Shown: positions 21,181 to 30,511 of the stretch, piece by piece
How the letters are laid out: each line of letters opens with the position of its first letter
Numbering within the stretch: the first letter of the stretch is position 1
Assembly: GCA_022766245.1 (NCBI GenBank)
Contig: JALEPL010000004.1
Coordinates: 1 to 64,000 of the forward strand
Origin: Lachnospiraceae bacterium
GTDB lineage: Bacteria; Bacillota; Clostridia; Lachnospirales; Lachnospiraceae
Direction of reading: 5' to 3'
Length of the DNA stretch: 64,000 nucleotides
Program-made: the position numbers and the translations under genes
Notes under the pieces: generated by a model
Databases searched by the model: none
Told to the model about the DNA's origin: nothing
Seen by the model: the letters and a program-made list of their open reading frames with translations, nothing else

Positions 21181-22040
21181 TCAACGCTCCCGGTTCCGCC
21201 GCACACCTTACATTTTCCGCTTCCGTTGCAGCTTGCGCAGGTAACCGGAGTACTTCCCCCATTGCAGGTCGTGCAGGCATATACATGAGCTCCCATGCAA
21301 TTAGGAAAATCGCATGTTCCCGCATGCTTATTGCTGTTGCCTGATGCATCACAGTAAATACAGGTTTCCGTAAAACTGCCATGGCAACGAGGGCAGGACA
21401 CTTGATAGCCTGATCCACGGTATCCATCCCCCAGACACTCGTCGCACTTCCCGGTTCCTCCACAGTTGCTGCAGGGATTTGCAGCCACAACCTCCTCCGT
21501 GGATTCCGTACTCTCCACCTGGGCACTTACCTGGGCAGTCACCGTGGCCTCCACACTGTTTGCGGAAACTGCCTGAGACACAGCCGCCTCCATCTCATCA
21601 CATACCGCAGCGCAGTCACAGCTTTCATCCACCACTTCAGCCACATCAATGCTCACTTCTTTTCCGTCCGTCAGAAACTCCTTTTCCACAGCAGCATCAA
21701 TAATCTTTTCCATTCCTTCTTCTACGGTAATCCCGGAAAAGTCAATGCCCGAAAATGCAGTTTTTGCATCCTCATTCAGATATTCCACGCCCACAATCTT
21801 TTCATCTGCATCCAGATACAGTTTCACCTGAGGGTTGATGGTCACAATCACCGCCATAGCATATTCCTCAGGAATCAAATCCTCTCCCACCGTTTCCTGC
21901 TGCTCTGTAGTTTCTGTCTCTAACTGTAGCTGCTCTGTGGACGGAAGAGTTTCCGTTTCTGTCACCGTGGTTTCTTTTCCACATGCGCACAGCAAGGTGG
22001 TAAGCAAAAGACACATGGATGTTATCACTTTTTTTCTCAT
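21177..22040 (-). CDS. Lipoprotein with RsgI-like domain and DnaJ-type zinc-finger repeats
   Basis: A 287-residue protein with a signal peptide and lipobox ending in Cys at about residue 20 (LLCAC). After an acidic Thr/Glu-rich linker comes VTINPQVKLYLDADEKIVGVEYLNEDAK...ITVEEGMEKIIDAAV, resembling the extracytoplasmic domain of RsgI-type anti-sigma factors. The C-terminal 85 residues hold repeated CxxC-x-G-x-G motifs (CSNCGGTGKCDECLGDG, CASCNGSGKCKVCGGTG) like the DnaJ zinc finger. This combination on a lipoprotein is unusual, and no sigma-I gene is adjacent. The role is unknown. The TAG stop lies within a repeat element. Confidence 0.8.
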   Translation of the reverse strand: MRKKVITSMCLLLTTLLCACGKETTVTETETLPSTEQLQLETETTEQQETVGEDLIPEEYAMAVIVTINPQVKLYLDADEKIVGVEYLNEDAKTAFSGIDFSGITVEEGMEKIIDAAVEKEFLTDGKEVSIDVAEVVDESCDCAAVCDEMEAAVSQAVSANSVEATVTAQVSAQVESTESTEEVVAANPCSNCGGTGKCDECLGDGYRGSGYQVSCPRCHGSFTETCIYCDASGNSNKHAGTCDFPNCMGAHVYACTTCNGGSTPVTCASCNGSGKCKVCGGTGSVE

Positions 22041-22152
22041 AGATTTTGTCCTCCGATTTTCATAAATTCCGTTTATCTAAACTGTAACCATTCCGTTTGA
22101 ACTCGGTTACTATACTTTTACATTATATGCACATTTCATTCTTTTTCAATAA

Positions 22153-22226
22153 TTCCTTGGGGACGTTCCTTTTGTCACAAGGAGTGTCCCACTGTCACAA
22201 AACGTGACAAAAGGAACGTCCCTACT
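22153..22226. repeat. Complete GGGACG repeat element
   Basis: Perfect 19-base arms, GGGACGTTCCTTTTGTCAC (22159-22177) and its complement (22204-22222), enclose a 26-base centre with AGTGTCCCACT. This is the most intact copy in the window. Confidence 0.85.
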
Positions 22227-22249
22227 AATTTCAAAGTTTTTATAAGATT

Positions 22250-22294
22250 CGAAAAAATACCTACTACAGATGTGAAATCTGTAATAGGTATTTC
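22250..22294 (-). terminator. Intrinsic terminator of the choline-binding protein gene
   Basis: AAATACCTA and TAGGTATTT arms with an inner ACAGAT/ATCTGT stem, followed on the minus strand by six T residues. Confidence 0.88.
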
Positions 22295-22325
22295 TAACTC
22301 TTTGAAGCCTATGCCTGCTATTTAA

Positions 22326-25300
22326 TTAACGTACCCAGGCACCGCTTGCATTTACATAGTATCTGCCAATACGTGTACTGTGAGCCATCGCCCCGTTGCC
22401 ATACAGGTAATACCAAGTACCGCCATCAATAATCCAGCCGGTCTGCATAGCTCCAGAAGCATCCATGTAATACCATGTACCACCATCATTCAGCCAGCCG
22501 GTTTTCATGGCTCCGGAAGCATCCATGTAATACCAGATACCACCAACCTGCTTCCAGCCGCTTACCATAGCTCCGGACTCCTCCATATAATACCAGGTGC
22601 TGCCATCCTGTACCCAGCCACTAGCCATTGCTCCGGATTCTTCCATATAGTACCATGTACTGCCATCCTGTACCCAGCCACTAGCCATCGCTCCGCTATC
22701 TTCCATGTAATACCAGGTGCTGCCATCCTGTACCCAGCCAGTCTTCATCGCTCCGGATTCTTCCATGTAGTACCAGGTCTCTCCATCCTGTACCCAGCCA
22801 GTCTGCATAACGCCGGTATCATTCATGTAATACCAAGTCTCTCCATCCTGTACCCAGCCAGTTTCCAGTTTGCCGTCCTGATAGAATACCCACTGGTCAT
22901 CTACCTTCTGCCAGCCATCTTCCTTCTTCACAATGAACCACTTGACACTTCTGGTTCCTGTATAGGTTCCGATACCAGTGACGGTGACCGTATACTCACC
23001 CACTTCTGTCTTAGAAATCTTCTCTACGGTGAAATCTACACCTTCCGTTAAACCATCGATTGTAACTGATGGTGACACTGCCGAACCCGTATAAGTGATC
23101 TCCTTTGCCGCCACTTTACTATCCAAAGCAGTTGCATTGATATTTTTCATCTTTCCACATAAACATGTTTCTGACTGACGACTATCAGCAAGCACATGAT
23201 GATTCGAATCATCGCTTCCGTACTGCGCTCCACAAACTTCACATACTACTAAAGTTCCACAGGTAGCCGTACCCCCATGGCATGCTTCTGCTGCTGACCT
23301 CTCGCCACAAATCTTACATACCTGGTAATGATTGCCTTTGCCATCACTTATGTAGGGCTGTCCTGTAAAATCATGGTTGCAACCCTTTTCTGCAATAGCA
23401 TATTTTGAGAAGCTGTCCGTTTCAAAGGAAACCGTCTTGGTGGCAGCATCATAAGTTGCATCAAGTAACTCATATGTGCCATCGTGCTTCTGGTGAATAA
23501 TCTTTACATCATCTGAAAGTTCCTCTGAAACAGTCAATGCAATGGTCGCCTTATTGGTCAACTCCGTAACCTCAGTAGACCATACGCTTTCTTCACTTCC
23601 TCGATACACCACATTGTTCAGATTCAGATCCAAATAAGAATCTACTACATAACCCGATGCTGCTGTCTCAAATCCGGAAATCTCTGCGGCTGACGGCTGA
23701 GTGTCGTCCACGCTCAATACAGCTGTACCTATTTCAAACTCCTTTGCATTTTCTGCGTTGATCTCAATGCCGCCGTTTGAAACTCCCTCCGCATTTGATG
23801 TCACCTTGTCAGAAACCGGCGCACACTTAGCGCCCAAATGACAGTTACCATTTGCAATGGTAAAGGTATACTCTGCAACCTTATCGGGATTCGAACGAAA
23901 AGCACCACCATTTGGTCCAAACTGCACCACCTGATATCCATATCTGGGAGTCAGACGTACCGTCAGCTCTCCACCAGCAATCAGGGTTGCCTCTCCTTTA
24001 TTAGGATCTCCATCAAAATGCAGATAAGCATGATTTGCATTATTCATCGCTTCCAAAGAATCATAGGTTACCGTCTGACCTCCTTTATCAGTGTAAGTAA
24101 ATCTTACAAACTCCACCAAGGTGTGATCCAGGAACATATCTGTTTCTTTGTCTTGTTCCCAATTCGACCACAGGAAGTTTCCGGTAGGGAAATATATCTT
24201 CTGCTCCGCATCCTGCGCCGCTTTCTGCTCTTCACTTTGGGTAAACTCAATTGTGATGTCCAGCTTTCCACCATTTGCCATACTTGCAGGAATCTCAAAG
24301 GAAAGACCATTCTCCGACTTCAAATCATCCCTGTTGGGATTTCCAATCTCATTCCAATCCACAGGCCGACCATCAAGCTGTAATCCAAAATAATCTAAAT
24401 CAAATCCCTCTTTGGGTTTCGCATAGATCGTAAGCGTTTTTCCCGCCACTAACGAAGTAGGATAAGTCACACCCTCAGCAGATAAACTCGGGTACTCATA
24501 TGATGTGTCATACTTGTATCCCACAGTTCCGTTAGTCGCATTGCGCACCTCGAAAGCTATAGCGCTGTTTCCTGAGTCATAAGAAACATTGTTCTCACCA
24601 ATAATAGCTATATTTGCAGTAACATCATAGTGTCCTTCATAAGGCACTTTCAGAATAAAGGAAATGGTCTGTGATTGATGATTCAAATCCATAGCATCCA
24701 GAACATCCCACTTGGTTCCCGGAATCTGACTGGAATAATCCTTACCGTTGATTATAATTTCCGTATATCTCATATTGATGGGATTGGCAAACTCAAATTC
24801 AACTGCAGGGTTTTCCCCAACCTTGGGCGTGTTTGGATCATTCGGATCATACGGATATGTAACCGAAGTTTTATGAGTTACGTCACCATTGTTTTGCGTC
24901 TGCGCCGCTACTCCGTTTATGTAATAGATTGCAGTACAGGGCATTCCAGCGCCATCGTGGCTGTCGGTACCTGTAAAACTAATGGTAGAAGTTTTTGTTG
25001 AGCTAAAAGGATATTCTCTTGATGCGCCGCTACCAGATCCGGGCTCTCCTCCGGGTCCGGGCTCTCCACCGCCGCCGGAATTCTGGGTGGCAAGCCTGAT
25101 TTCAAACTCATTGTTTGAAGCTTCTGCAATGGTTTTTGTAAAAGAATATCTACCATCTTCATTCTTGTTTCCAGTGTTTCCAGCCACGGTATCCACTGCG
25201 TATCCATCTGCCAATTTCACTGTAACTGTTACCACAGTGCCTACATCTACATTCTCACCATAAGACCAATTGTACCATACAGTGCCGCTAGGATCCGGTG

Positions 25301-25514
25301 ACTGCTGTTGTATAGCACTCTTCTCAATGCTAACAGCCGCAGCCCCCCCAATCTGATAAGAAATGCTCTCCACACCATCCAGCGGTGTCAACCGAAGTCG
25401 AAATGATGTCGACGTATCTGCCCAGGCACTCATATCATTCGTTAGAAATAGTGAGCACACCATTAACACACTCATAAAGACTGCCAACAGGCTCTTTGTT
25501 TTTCTGTGTTTCAT
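22326..25514 (-). CDS. Secreted protein with choline/cell-wall-binding repeats
   Basis: The product is about 1062 residues from the ATG at 25514, which has AAGGAGGG eight bases upstream; a longer frame begins 14 codons earlier without a site. It has a Sec signal peptide cleaved near AWA-D, then a Gly/Pro-rich linker, several beta-sandwich or bacterial-repeat modules, and a segment with Cys pairs (CNHDFTGQPY, CKICGERSA). The C-terminus carries about ten 20-residue repeats of the GWVQDGSTWYYMEESGAM type. Such CW_binding_1 repeats bind choline or glucan, so the protein is probably held non-covalently on the cell surface. No enzymatic domain was recognised. Confidence 0.92.
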   Translation of the reverse strand: MKHRKTKSLLAVFMSVLMVCSLFLTNDMSAWADTSTSFRLRLTPLDGVESISYQIGGAAAVSIEKSAIQQQSPDPSGTVWYNWSYGENVDVGTVVTVTVKLADGYAVDTVAGNTGNKNEDGRYSFTKTIAEASNNEFEIRLATQNSGGGGEPGPGGEPGSGSGASREYPFSSTKTSTISFTGTDSHDGAGMPCTAIYYINGVAAQTQNNGDVTHKTSVTYPYDPNDPNTPKVGENPAVEFEFANPINMRYTEIIINGKDYSSQIPGTKWDVLDAMDLNHQSQTISFILKVPYEGHYDVTANIAIIGENNVSYDSGNSAIAFEVRNATNGTVGYKYDTSYEYPSLSAEGVTYPTSLVAGKTLTIYAKPKEGFDLDYFGLQLDGRPVDWNEIGNPNRDDLKSENGLSFEIPASMANGGKLDITIEFTQSEEQKAAQDAEQKIYFPTGNFLWSNWEQDKETDMFLDHTLVEFVRFTYTDKGGQTVTYDSLEAMNNANHAYLHFDGDPNKGEATLIAGGELTVRLTPRYGYQVVQFGPNGGAFRSNPDKVAEYTFTIANGNCHLGAKCAPVSDKVTSNAEGVSNGGIEINAENAKEFEIGTAVLSVDDTQPSAAEISGFETAASGYVVDSYLDLNLNNVVYRGSEESVWSTEVTELTNKATIALTVSEELSDDVKIIHQKHDGTYELLDATYDAATKTVSFETDSFSKYAIAEKGCNHDFTGQPYISDGKGNHYQVCKICGERSAAEACHGGTATCGTLVVCEVCGAQYGSDDSNHHVLADSRQSETCLCGKMKNINATALDSKVAAKEITYTGSAVSPSVTIDGLTEGVDFTVEKISKTEVGEYTVTVTGIGTYTGTRSVKWFIVKKEDGWQKVDDQWVFYQDGKLETGWVQDGETWYYMNDTGVMQTGWVQDGETWYYMEESGAMKTGWVQDGSTWYYMEDSGAMASGWVQDGSTWYYMEESGAMASGWVQDGSTWYYMEESGAMVSGWKQVGGIWYYMDASGAMKTGWLNDGGTWYYMDASGAMQTGWIIDGGTWYYLYGNGAMAHSTRIGRYYVNASGAWVR

Positions 25515-25567
25515 CCTTTTCCCTCCTTGTAGAAATCTTACGTTTTTTCGAAACAACTCGTATGTCT

Positions 25568-25576
25568 ATTTTATCA
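25568..25576 (-). promoter_or_regulatory. Probable extended -10 promoter of the choline-binding protein gene
   Basis: TGATAAAAT on the minus strand about 55 bases before the start codon. No good -35 box is present. Confidence 0.45.
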
Positions 25577-25624
25577 CATCCAATCGTTTTTCTCTCTTAA
25601 TTACCAGTTTTGTCAATTGTCATT

Positions 25625-25717
25625 TCAGGAAATTCCGGCAGGACTATCCCTTAGAGGAAGCGGTTCAGCATGCCGTGGCCTATTGCATTGCAAAGAAAAA
25701 CAAAAGAAACGTCCCTA
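25625..25717 (+). pseudogene. Fragment of an Rpn-family gene joined to a repeat end
   Basis: Bases 25627-25691 match 20620-20682 inside the intact Rpn gene with about four mismatches (GGAAATTCC...TGCATTGCA). The match ends abruptly and is followed by AAACGTCCCTACT, the end of the GGGACG repeat. About 470 bases of the intact copy are missing between these two parts. Confidence 0.85.
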
Positions 25718-27448
25718 CTCCACAATGGGCATGACCATATTTTCCAATGCATTGCAGAGCTTTGGATGCCGGATAACAAAATGAATGGCCGGACACTTAT
25801 TTTTCGACACCATGGCCCATTTTCCCTCATGGATGGTAATCTGAATATTCCGAAATGCTTCTTCCTTCATCTTCTGCAAACTATAATTCTTGTGCTTTTG
25901 CGCAAACTCTTTCGTCTGCTCCAAATGTTCCAGATACTCTTCGTAGGTATATACAATTTCCCGTTCAAAAAAGATTGCTGACAAAGAAAGACGCATGGGA
26001 TATTGCTGAAATTCCTTCTGCGTGGGCTCCGGGATTTCAGTCCGCACCGGATTCTTTTTTAGAATCATCTCAGCAATCCGCTTTAACTCAGCCACCTTCT
26101 GTATGATATTCCTCTGCTCCTCTTCTTTCACTCCGTTTCGACCCAGCATACGCTGTAACAGTTCATCGGAAATGGTATAGATGGGCAAAGCCGACAACAC
26201 TTCATGACGGGAGCCCTCCACAGTGGCATCCGCACTCAAGAATGCCTGGAAAATTTTCTCCTCCGGTTTGCGGTAAATCTCCATCAAGGGACTCGCCTGA
26301 CTGAGAATGTCCTTGGAACGCTGACGATAATAGGTAAGCTCTGTCCGGTTTTTTGTCAGGTAATATTTTCCATTTTCGTAATGGTCTGTGATCCCCTCTC
26401 CTGATAAAGCAGCAGCTCCCGATGTATACAGGAAATGTCCAAACACCTGATTGTGCACTCCCTTTAAATAATACGGGGTCACCTGTCCTGTCATATAAAG
26501 AGGAATCCACGCTTCCAGCCCCAGCATCATTTCCTCAAATGGCCGGTTCAGATTGTGGATCATCTGGATATGCAGTCCTTTCCTTAACACCATGGCAATA
26601 CCGAGCATCCATTTTTTCGGGAAATCTGAATTCTTCGCCTTCTCTGCGATAGGCGTATCATCCATGATATACACCGGCTCCATGCTTTTTGCAAACACCG
26701 TCGCTTTTAAAAAATCCAAAGTGCCCGCCTTCATGGCCTCAATGCCATAATAATTCTTAGAAGTAGGGAGCTGCACAGGTAAGGCCGGCGGCACTTTCAA
26801 TTCATCAAAATGAATGGCCTTGATATATTCATCCAGATCAAATTCATCCACCTGTTTCAAAAATGAACCGATTTCATCCTTTTCTGAGGATTCTTCACTG
26901 TAGAACCATCGCCGCAATACTTCCAGATACTTATCTTCCTCTGAAATCTCCGCCACCATCACACTGAGCAAAGAGGAAATAATTTCCAAATCCGCTTCCT
27001 TATTGTAACGCTTGACAATGTATTGACACACATTCTCAATAAAATGATCCATGTTGGCCGGATGGCGCTGTCCGGAACGAATCCGGCTAATATAGGAAGC
27101 ATCGTAATTAATGCCACGTGCCATCTCGGAAATATTAATATTCAGAACCAAAATAACCGCATTGAAATGTTTCAGGAGAAGATCGTAATTCCAATCATTC
27201 CCTTTTAACATATCAGTGAGTTCCTGAAGAACACTTTCCCTGTCCAGTTCGTGCATTCCCTTGCTGTGAGCTATATTTGCAATACCCGTAGCCAGCTTTT
27301 TCAACTGCTCACTGTCCGCCGCCGGGACACGCTCCCCGGAACGATACCTGCTGACAACAGTGGCTGACAGATCCGATGCTTCTGCCAAATCCTTTGCTGA
27401 GCACTGTAATTCTTCAATATAATCGTTTAATCTCTGGTTAAACTCCAT
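25715..27448 (-). CDS. Large regulator-like protein with two HTH domains
   Basis: A 577-residue protein. Residues 10-45 (CSAKDLAEASDLSATVVSRYRSGER) and about 105-130 (INISEMARGINYDASYISRIRSGQRHP) are two XRE-type helix-turn-helix motifs. The long remainder has no recognised motif, no signal peptide and no membrane helix. Similar proteins occur in Lachnospiraceae, but their targets are unknown. The TAG stop lies in the end of a GGGACG repeat. Confidence 0.8.
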   Translation of the reverse strand: MEFNQRLNDYIEELQCSAKDLAEASDLSATVVSRYRSGERVPAADSEQLKKLATGIANIAHSKGMHELDRESVLQELTDMLKGNDWNYDLLLKHFNAVILVLNINISEMARGINYDASYISRIRSGQRHPANMDHFIENVCQYIVKRYNKEADLEIISSLLSVMVAEISEEDKYLEVLRRWFYSEESSEKDEIGSFLKQVDEFDLDEYIKAIHFDELKVPPALPVQLPTSKNYYGIEAMKAGTLDFLKATVFAKSMEPVYIMDDTPIAEKAKNSDFPKKWMLGIAMVLRKGLHIQMIHNLNRPFEEMMLGLEAWIPLYMTGQVTPYYLKGVHNQVFGHFLYTSGAAALSGEGITDHYENGKYYLTKNRTELTYYRQRSKDILSQASPLMEIYRKPEEKIFQAFLSADATVEGSRHEVLSALPIYTISDELLQRMLGRNGVKEEEQRNIIQKVAELKRIAEMILKKNPVRTEIPEPTQKEFQQYPMRLSLSAIFFEREIVYTYEEYLEHLEQTKEFAQKHKNYSLQKMKEEAFRNIQITIHEGKWAMVSKNKCPAIHFVIRHPKLCNALENMVMPIVE

Positions 27449-27550
27449 GCTATTTCTACCCCTGTAAGTATTTATGTCAGTCTCTCACCAAAGACATCCT
27501 CAATGCCCTTGGTTTTGAGCAATCACTATCAATTATATACTAAGCCCCCG

Positions 27551-27568
27551 CGAGAAAACAATCCCTAC
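27551..27568. repeat. Degenerate end of a GGGACG repeat
   Basis: AGAAAACAATCCCTACT resembles the CGTCCCTACT end of the family and supplies the tcdA stop codon. Confidence 0.45.
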
Positions 27569-28317
27569 TCAACTAAATCCTTGACTACTTCCCCCGCAAG
27601 TACCAGACCGCATACTGCAGGCACAAAGGCGGTACTTCCCGGTATGGCTCGCCTGTCTGTGCATTTACGTTCTGCCCCCGGCGGACAGATGCAGTTTGTT
27701 TTGCAGCTGATGCTCATGTCCTCTAAAGGCGTGATGGGCTGCTCGTCTGACCACACCACTTTGAGTTTTTTTATATTTCGCTTCTTTAATTCTCGTCTCA
27801 TGACCTTCGCCAGGGGATCCATGCTTGTCTTGTAAATGTCCGTGACCTGAAACCGGGTGGGGTCTAATTTATTGCCGGCTCCCATGGCACTGATCACCGG
27901 AATATCCATCTCTTTTGCTCTCACAATGATTTCCAGTTTTGCCGTCACCGTATCGATGGCATCCACGATGTAATCATATTCCTCAAATGGAAACTGATCC
28001 GCATTCTCCGGCAGGAAGAAGCATTGGTGCGTTCTCACATCCACCTTGGGATTGATGGAAAGCATACGCTCCTTCATCACATCTACCTTGTATTTTCCCA
28101 CCGTATCCCGGGTGGCAATAATCTGGCGGTTGAGATTGGTCAGGCAGACTTTGTCATCATCAATCAGATCAAAGGCTCCCACTCCACTGCGGACCAGGGC
28201 TTCACATACATAACCTCCCACTCCGCCGATCCCAAAAACTGCCACTCTTGCCTTACTCAGACGATCCATTGCCTCTTCCCCCAGAAGAAGCTGTGTCCTT
28301 GAAAATTGATTCAGCAT
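27565..28317 (-). CDS. tcdA: tRNA t6A dehydratase (ThiF/E1-like)
   Basis: A 250-residue E1-like ATP-dependent enzyme that cyclises N6-threonylcarbamoyladenosine at tRNA position 37. It has the nucleotide-binding GIGGVGGYVCEALVRSGVG, DDDKVCLTNLNRQI and the TcdA-type MGAGNKLDPTRFQVTDI. Cysteines near the C-terminus (CKTNCICPPG) match the family. Length is normal. Confidence 0.95.
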   Translation of the reverse strand: MLNQFSRTQLLLGEEAMDRLSKARVAVFGIGGVGGYVCEALVRSGVGAFDLIDDDKVCLTNLNRQIIATRDTVGKYKVDVMKERMLSINPKVDVRTHQCFFLPENADQFPFEEYDYIVDAIDTVTAKLEIIVRAKEMDIPVISAMGAGNKLDPTRFQVTDIYKTSMDPLAKVMRRELKKRNIKKLKVVWSDEQPITPLEDMSISCKTNCICPPGAERKCTDRRAIPGSTAFVPAVCGLVLAGEVVKDLVE

Positions 28318-28370
28318 ATATCTCTCCTCGAAAACCTTGTGTCGGTTTACATATTGGACTTGACACTATC

Positions 28371-28403
28371 AAAAAAGCGGATACCCCGCAGGCATCCGCT
28401 TTT
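28371..28403 (-). terminator. Intrinsic terminator after the Asn/Gly-rich lipoprotein gene
   Basis: AAGCGGAT and ATCCGCTT arms; six T residues on the minus strand, four on the plus strand, so possibly bidirectional. Confidence 0.85.
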
Positions 28404-28454
28404 ATATCCTACTATGTCTATCGACATTATATCTTTCAGACATTGCTTTGTCAA

Positions 28455-28892
28455 TTATCTCGCCATAGTATTTCCGTTGGTAGTGGTTCCATTTGTGGTT
28501 CCATTGTCCGTTGTACCGTTGGTGGTATTGCCATTGTCCGCGCCGTTTCCGGTCATGTCATCCACCGCATTTTCAATGCCATCGCCAACACCATCTACCA
28601 CATCCTCTGCACCATTCACCACGCCGTCTGTCACATCATCGATGACACCATCGCCATTGTTGTCTGCGCCGTTTCCATTTGTTCCATTCGTATCATTCGT
28701 TCCATTTGTTCCATTGACTCCGGTATTCTCGGTGTTCATCAGGGATTCATTGTTATTGAGGTTCCCATTTTCTGTGTTGGTGCCTTCGGTGACACTGTTG
28801 TTGTTATTTCCCCGATTGTTTCCACAGGCAGTCAGTCCCACCAGCATACATGCCACCACTGATGTAATAATCAGTTTTTTCAGGTTCTTCAT
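28455..28892 (-). CDS. Small Asn/Thr/Gly-rich lipoprotein
   Basis: A 145-residue protein with signal peptide and lipobox (LTACG, Cys near residue 23). The mature part is low complexity: NGTNGTNDTNGTNG-type tracts flank a central DGVIDDVTDGVVNGAEDVVDGVGDG. The central part resembles short repetitive segments of other clostridial spore or envelope lipoproteins, but I cannot assign a family. It lies immediately downstream of spoVAE on the same strand. Confidence 0.7.
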   Translation of the reverse strand: MKNLKKLIITSVVACMLVGLTACGNNRGNNNNSVTEGTNTENGNLNNNESLMNTENTGVNGTNGTNDTNGTNGNGADNNGDGVIDDVTDGVVNGAEDVVDGVGDGIENAVDDMTGNGADNGNTTNGTTDNGTTNGTTTNGNTMAR

Positions 28893-28922
28893 ATTAAAAT
28901 CTCCTTTGATTATTTATTGATT

Positions 28923-28952
28923 ACCCGCAGGGGGAATTCCAAAACTGCGGGT
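28923..28952. terminator. Hairpin between lipoprotein gene and spoVAE
   Basis: ACCCGCAG pairs with CTGCGGGT, followed by TTTTC on the plus strand. It may mark the end of the spoVAE transcript, although the T tract is on the opposite strand. Confidence 0.4.
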
Positions 28953-29060
28953 TTTCTATAGCTAGTGTTTCCTTTTTCCTTTTCTTTATACATACTCCCT
29001 TTTTAGATTTGTGTGTTTTCAAAATGAATTTTGCTATTTTATTTTAGACCGCAGAGGATT

Positions 29061-29417
29061 TTACTTTCTCATTTTCGGTTCAAAACACAGGGATGCCAGA
29101 TAGCCAAACACAAGGGCTGCTGAGATTCCCACAGCACAGGAGGTAAAGCCTCCCATAAATATTCCGATAAAACCATCGGACTGAATCGCTTCCTTCACCC
29201 CTTTGAACAAGGTATTTCCAAACCCCAGCAAGGGGACGGAAGCGCCGGCTCCGGCATACTCCACCAGCGCAGGGTAAATGCCCAGCGCACCTAATACGGC
29301 TCCGGTGCACACCAAAAGAACCATGATTCGTCCGGGCTGCAGTTTTGTTTTTTCCATTAAAATCTGCACCAGTGCACAGATGAGACCGCCCACCCAGAAT
29401 GCATTGAAATAATCCAT
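29061..29417 (-). CDS. spoVAE: Stage V sporulation protein AE
   Basis: A 118-residue membrane protein with three or four helices, part of the SpoVA channel that moves dipicolinic acid in spores. The internal LVEYAGAGASVPLLGFGNTLFKGVKEA matches SpoVAE/SpoVAEb. I use the ATG at 29417, preceded by GGAGG; a longer frame begins 23 codons upstream inside spoVAD. Confidence 0.95.
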   Translation of the reverse strand: MDYFNAFWVGGLICALVQILMEKTKLQPGRIMVLLVCTGAVLGALGIYPALVEYAGAGASVPLLGFGNTLFKGVKEAIQSDGFIGIFMGGFTSCAVGISAALVFGYLASLCFEPKMRK

Positions 29418-29436
29418 GAATGATTCCTCCTTTCGT

Positions 29437-30453
29437 TCATAAACGTTCCGACTCAATGAGTACTCCATGCGCAATGCCAGGCACATTCATGCCTTCATTG
29501 AAGCTGACTGTGGAAAGAAGTGCGCCTGTAGGCACGAACAATATTTTTTTCCACTCCCCACTCATGAGCTTTGGCAAAAAGTAAGCGGATAACGTCACTG
29601 CACTGCATCCACAGCCGGATCCACCGGAATCCGTGTCCTGCTCATCCGGATTAAAAATCTCGATTCCACAATCGGAATGATTTTTACTGATGTCATATCC
29701 CTTTTCCTTCAACAGATCAATCAGGATTTTCTGACCGACATATCCTAAGTCTCCTGTGATAATCTGATCATAATCCTTCGGGCTACTGCCAAAGTCACGA
29801 AAATGAGCCGCAATGGTATCGCAGGCTGCCGGAGCCATGGCAGCTCCCATATTCATAGAATCTCTTATTCCATAATCCACGATTCGTCCGGTTGTAATTC
29901 CGGTGATTTTTACCGGGCTTTTCTTTTTTGATATGATATACGCTCCACTGCCGGTTACCGTCCATGTGGCAGACTTGGGTCTCTGATTGCCGTACTCCAA
30001 GGGGAAACGAAACTGCTTCTCTGCACTGGCGAAGTGGCTGGAAGTCACCGTCACCACCTGTTCAGCATAACCCGCAGCCACCGCCATAGCTCCTAATGAC
30101 ATGGTCTCGCCTGCAGTGGAGCAGGCACCATAAACTCCGAATAACGGAATCTGATAATCCAGCAATCCAAAGGAGCTGGCAATCATCTGTCCCAGCAGAT
30201 CTCCGGCAAAAATATACCGCATATCCTCCGCTTTCAGTCCGGCCTTTCCCAGAGCCAGAGCCACTGCTTCCTTCTGAAGAGTGCTTTCCGCCTCCTCCCA
30301 GGATTCGCAACCAAACTTATCATCTTCACCTACCGCATCAAAGAGATGACCTAATGGTCCTTCTCCTTCCTTTTTCCCCACCACAGAGGCGGAGCTTAAA
30401 ATAAAAGGAGCCTCCGAAAATCGGAGGCTCTGTGTTCCTACAATTTCAGACAT
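29437..30453 (-). CDS. spoVAD: Stage V sporulation protein AD
   Basis: A 338-residue thiolase-fold protein that binds dipicolinic acid in the SpoVA complex. It has the family features VYGACSTAGETMSLGAMAVAAG, DYDQIITGDLGYVG and the Cys-rich DSGGSGCGCSAV near the C-terminus. It is 19 bases before spoVAE and 58 bases after degV. Confidence 0.97.
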   Translation of the reverse strand: MSEIVGTQSLRFSEAPFILSSASVVGKKEGEGPLGHLFDAVGEDDKFGCESWEEAESTLQKEAVALALGKAGLKAEDMRYIFAGDLLGQMIASSFGLLDYQIPLFGVYGACSTAGETMSLGAMAVAAGYAEQVVTVTSSHFASAEKQFRFPLEYGNQRPKSATWTVTGSGAYIISKKKSPVKITGITTGRIVDYGIRDSMNMGAAMAPAACDTIAAHFRDFGSSPKDYDQIITGDLGYVGQKILIDLLKEKGYDISKNHSDCGIEIFNPDEQDTDSGGSGCGCSAVTLSAYFLPKLMSGEWKKILFVPTGALLSTVSFNEGMNVPGIAHGVLIESERL

Positions 30454-30511
30454 ACGCTACTCTCCTTTTTAAAGTAGTATGTCCTATTATGCCGTAACTA
30501 TTCAATTTAAA

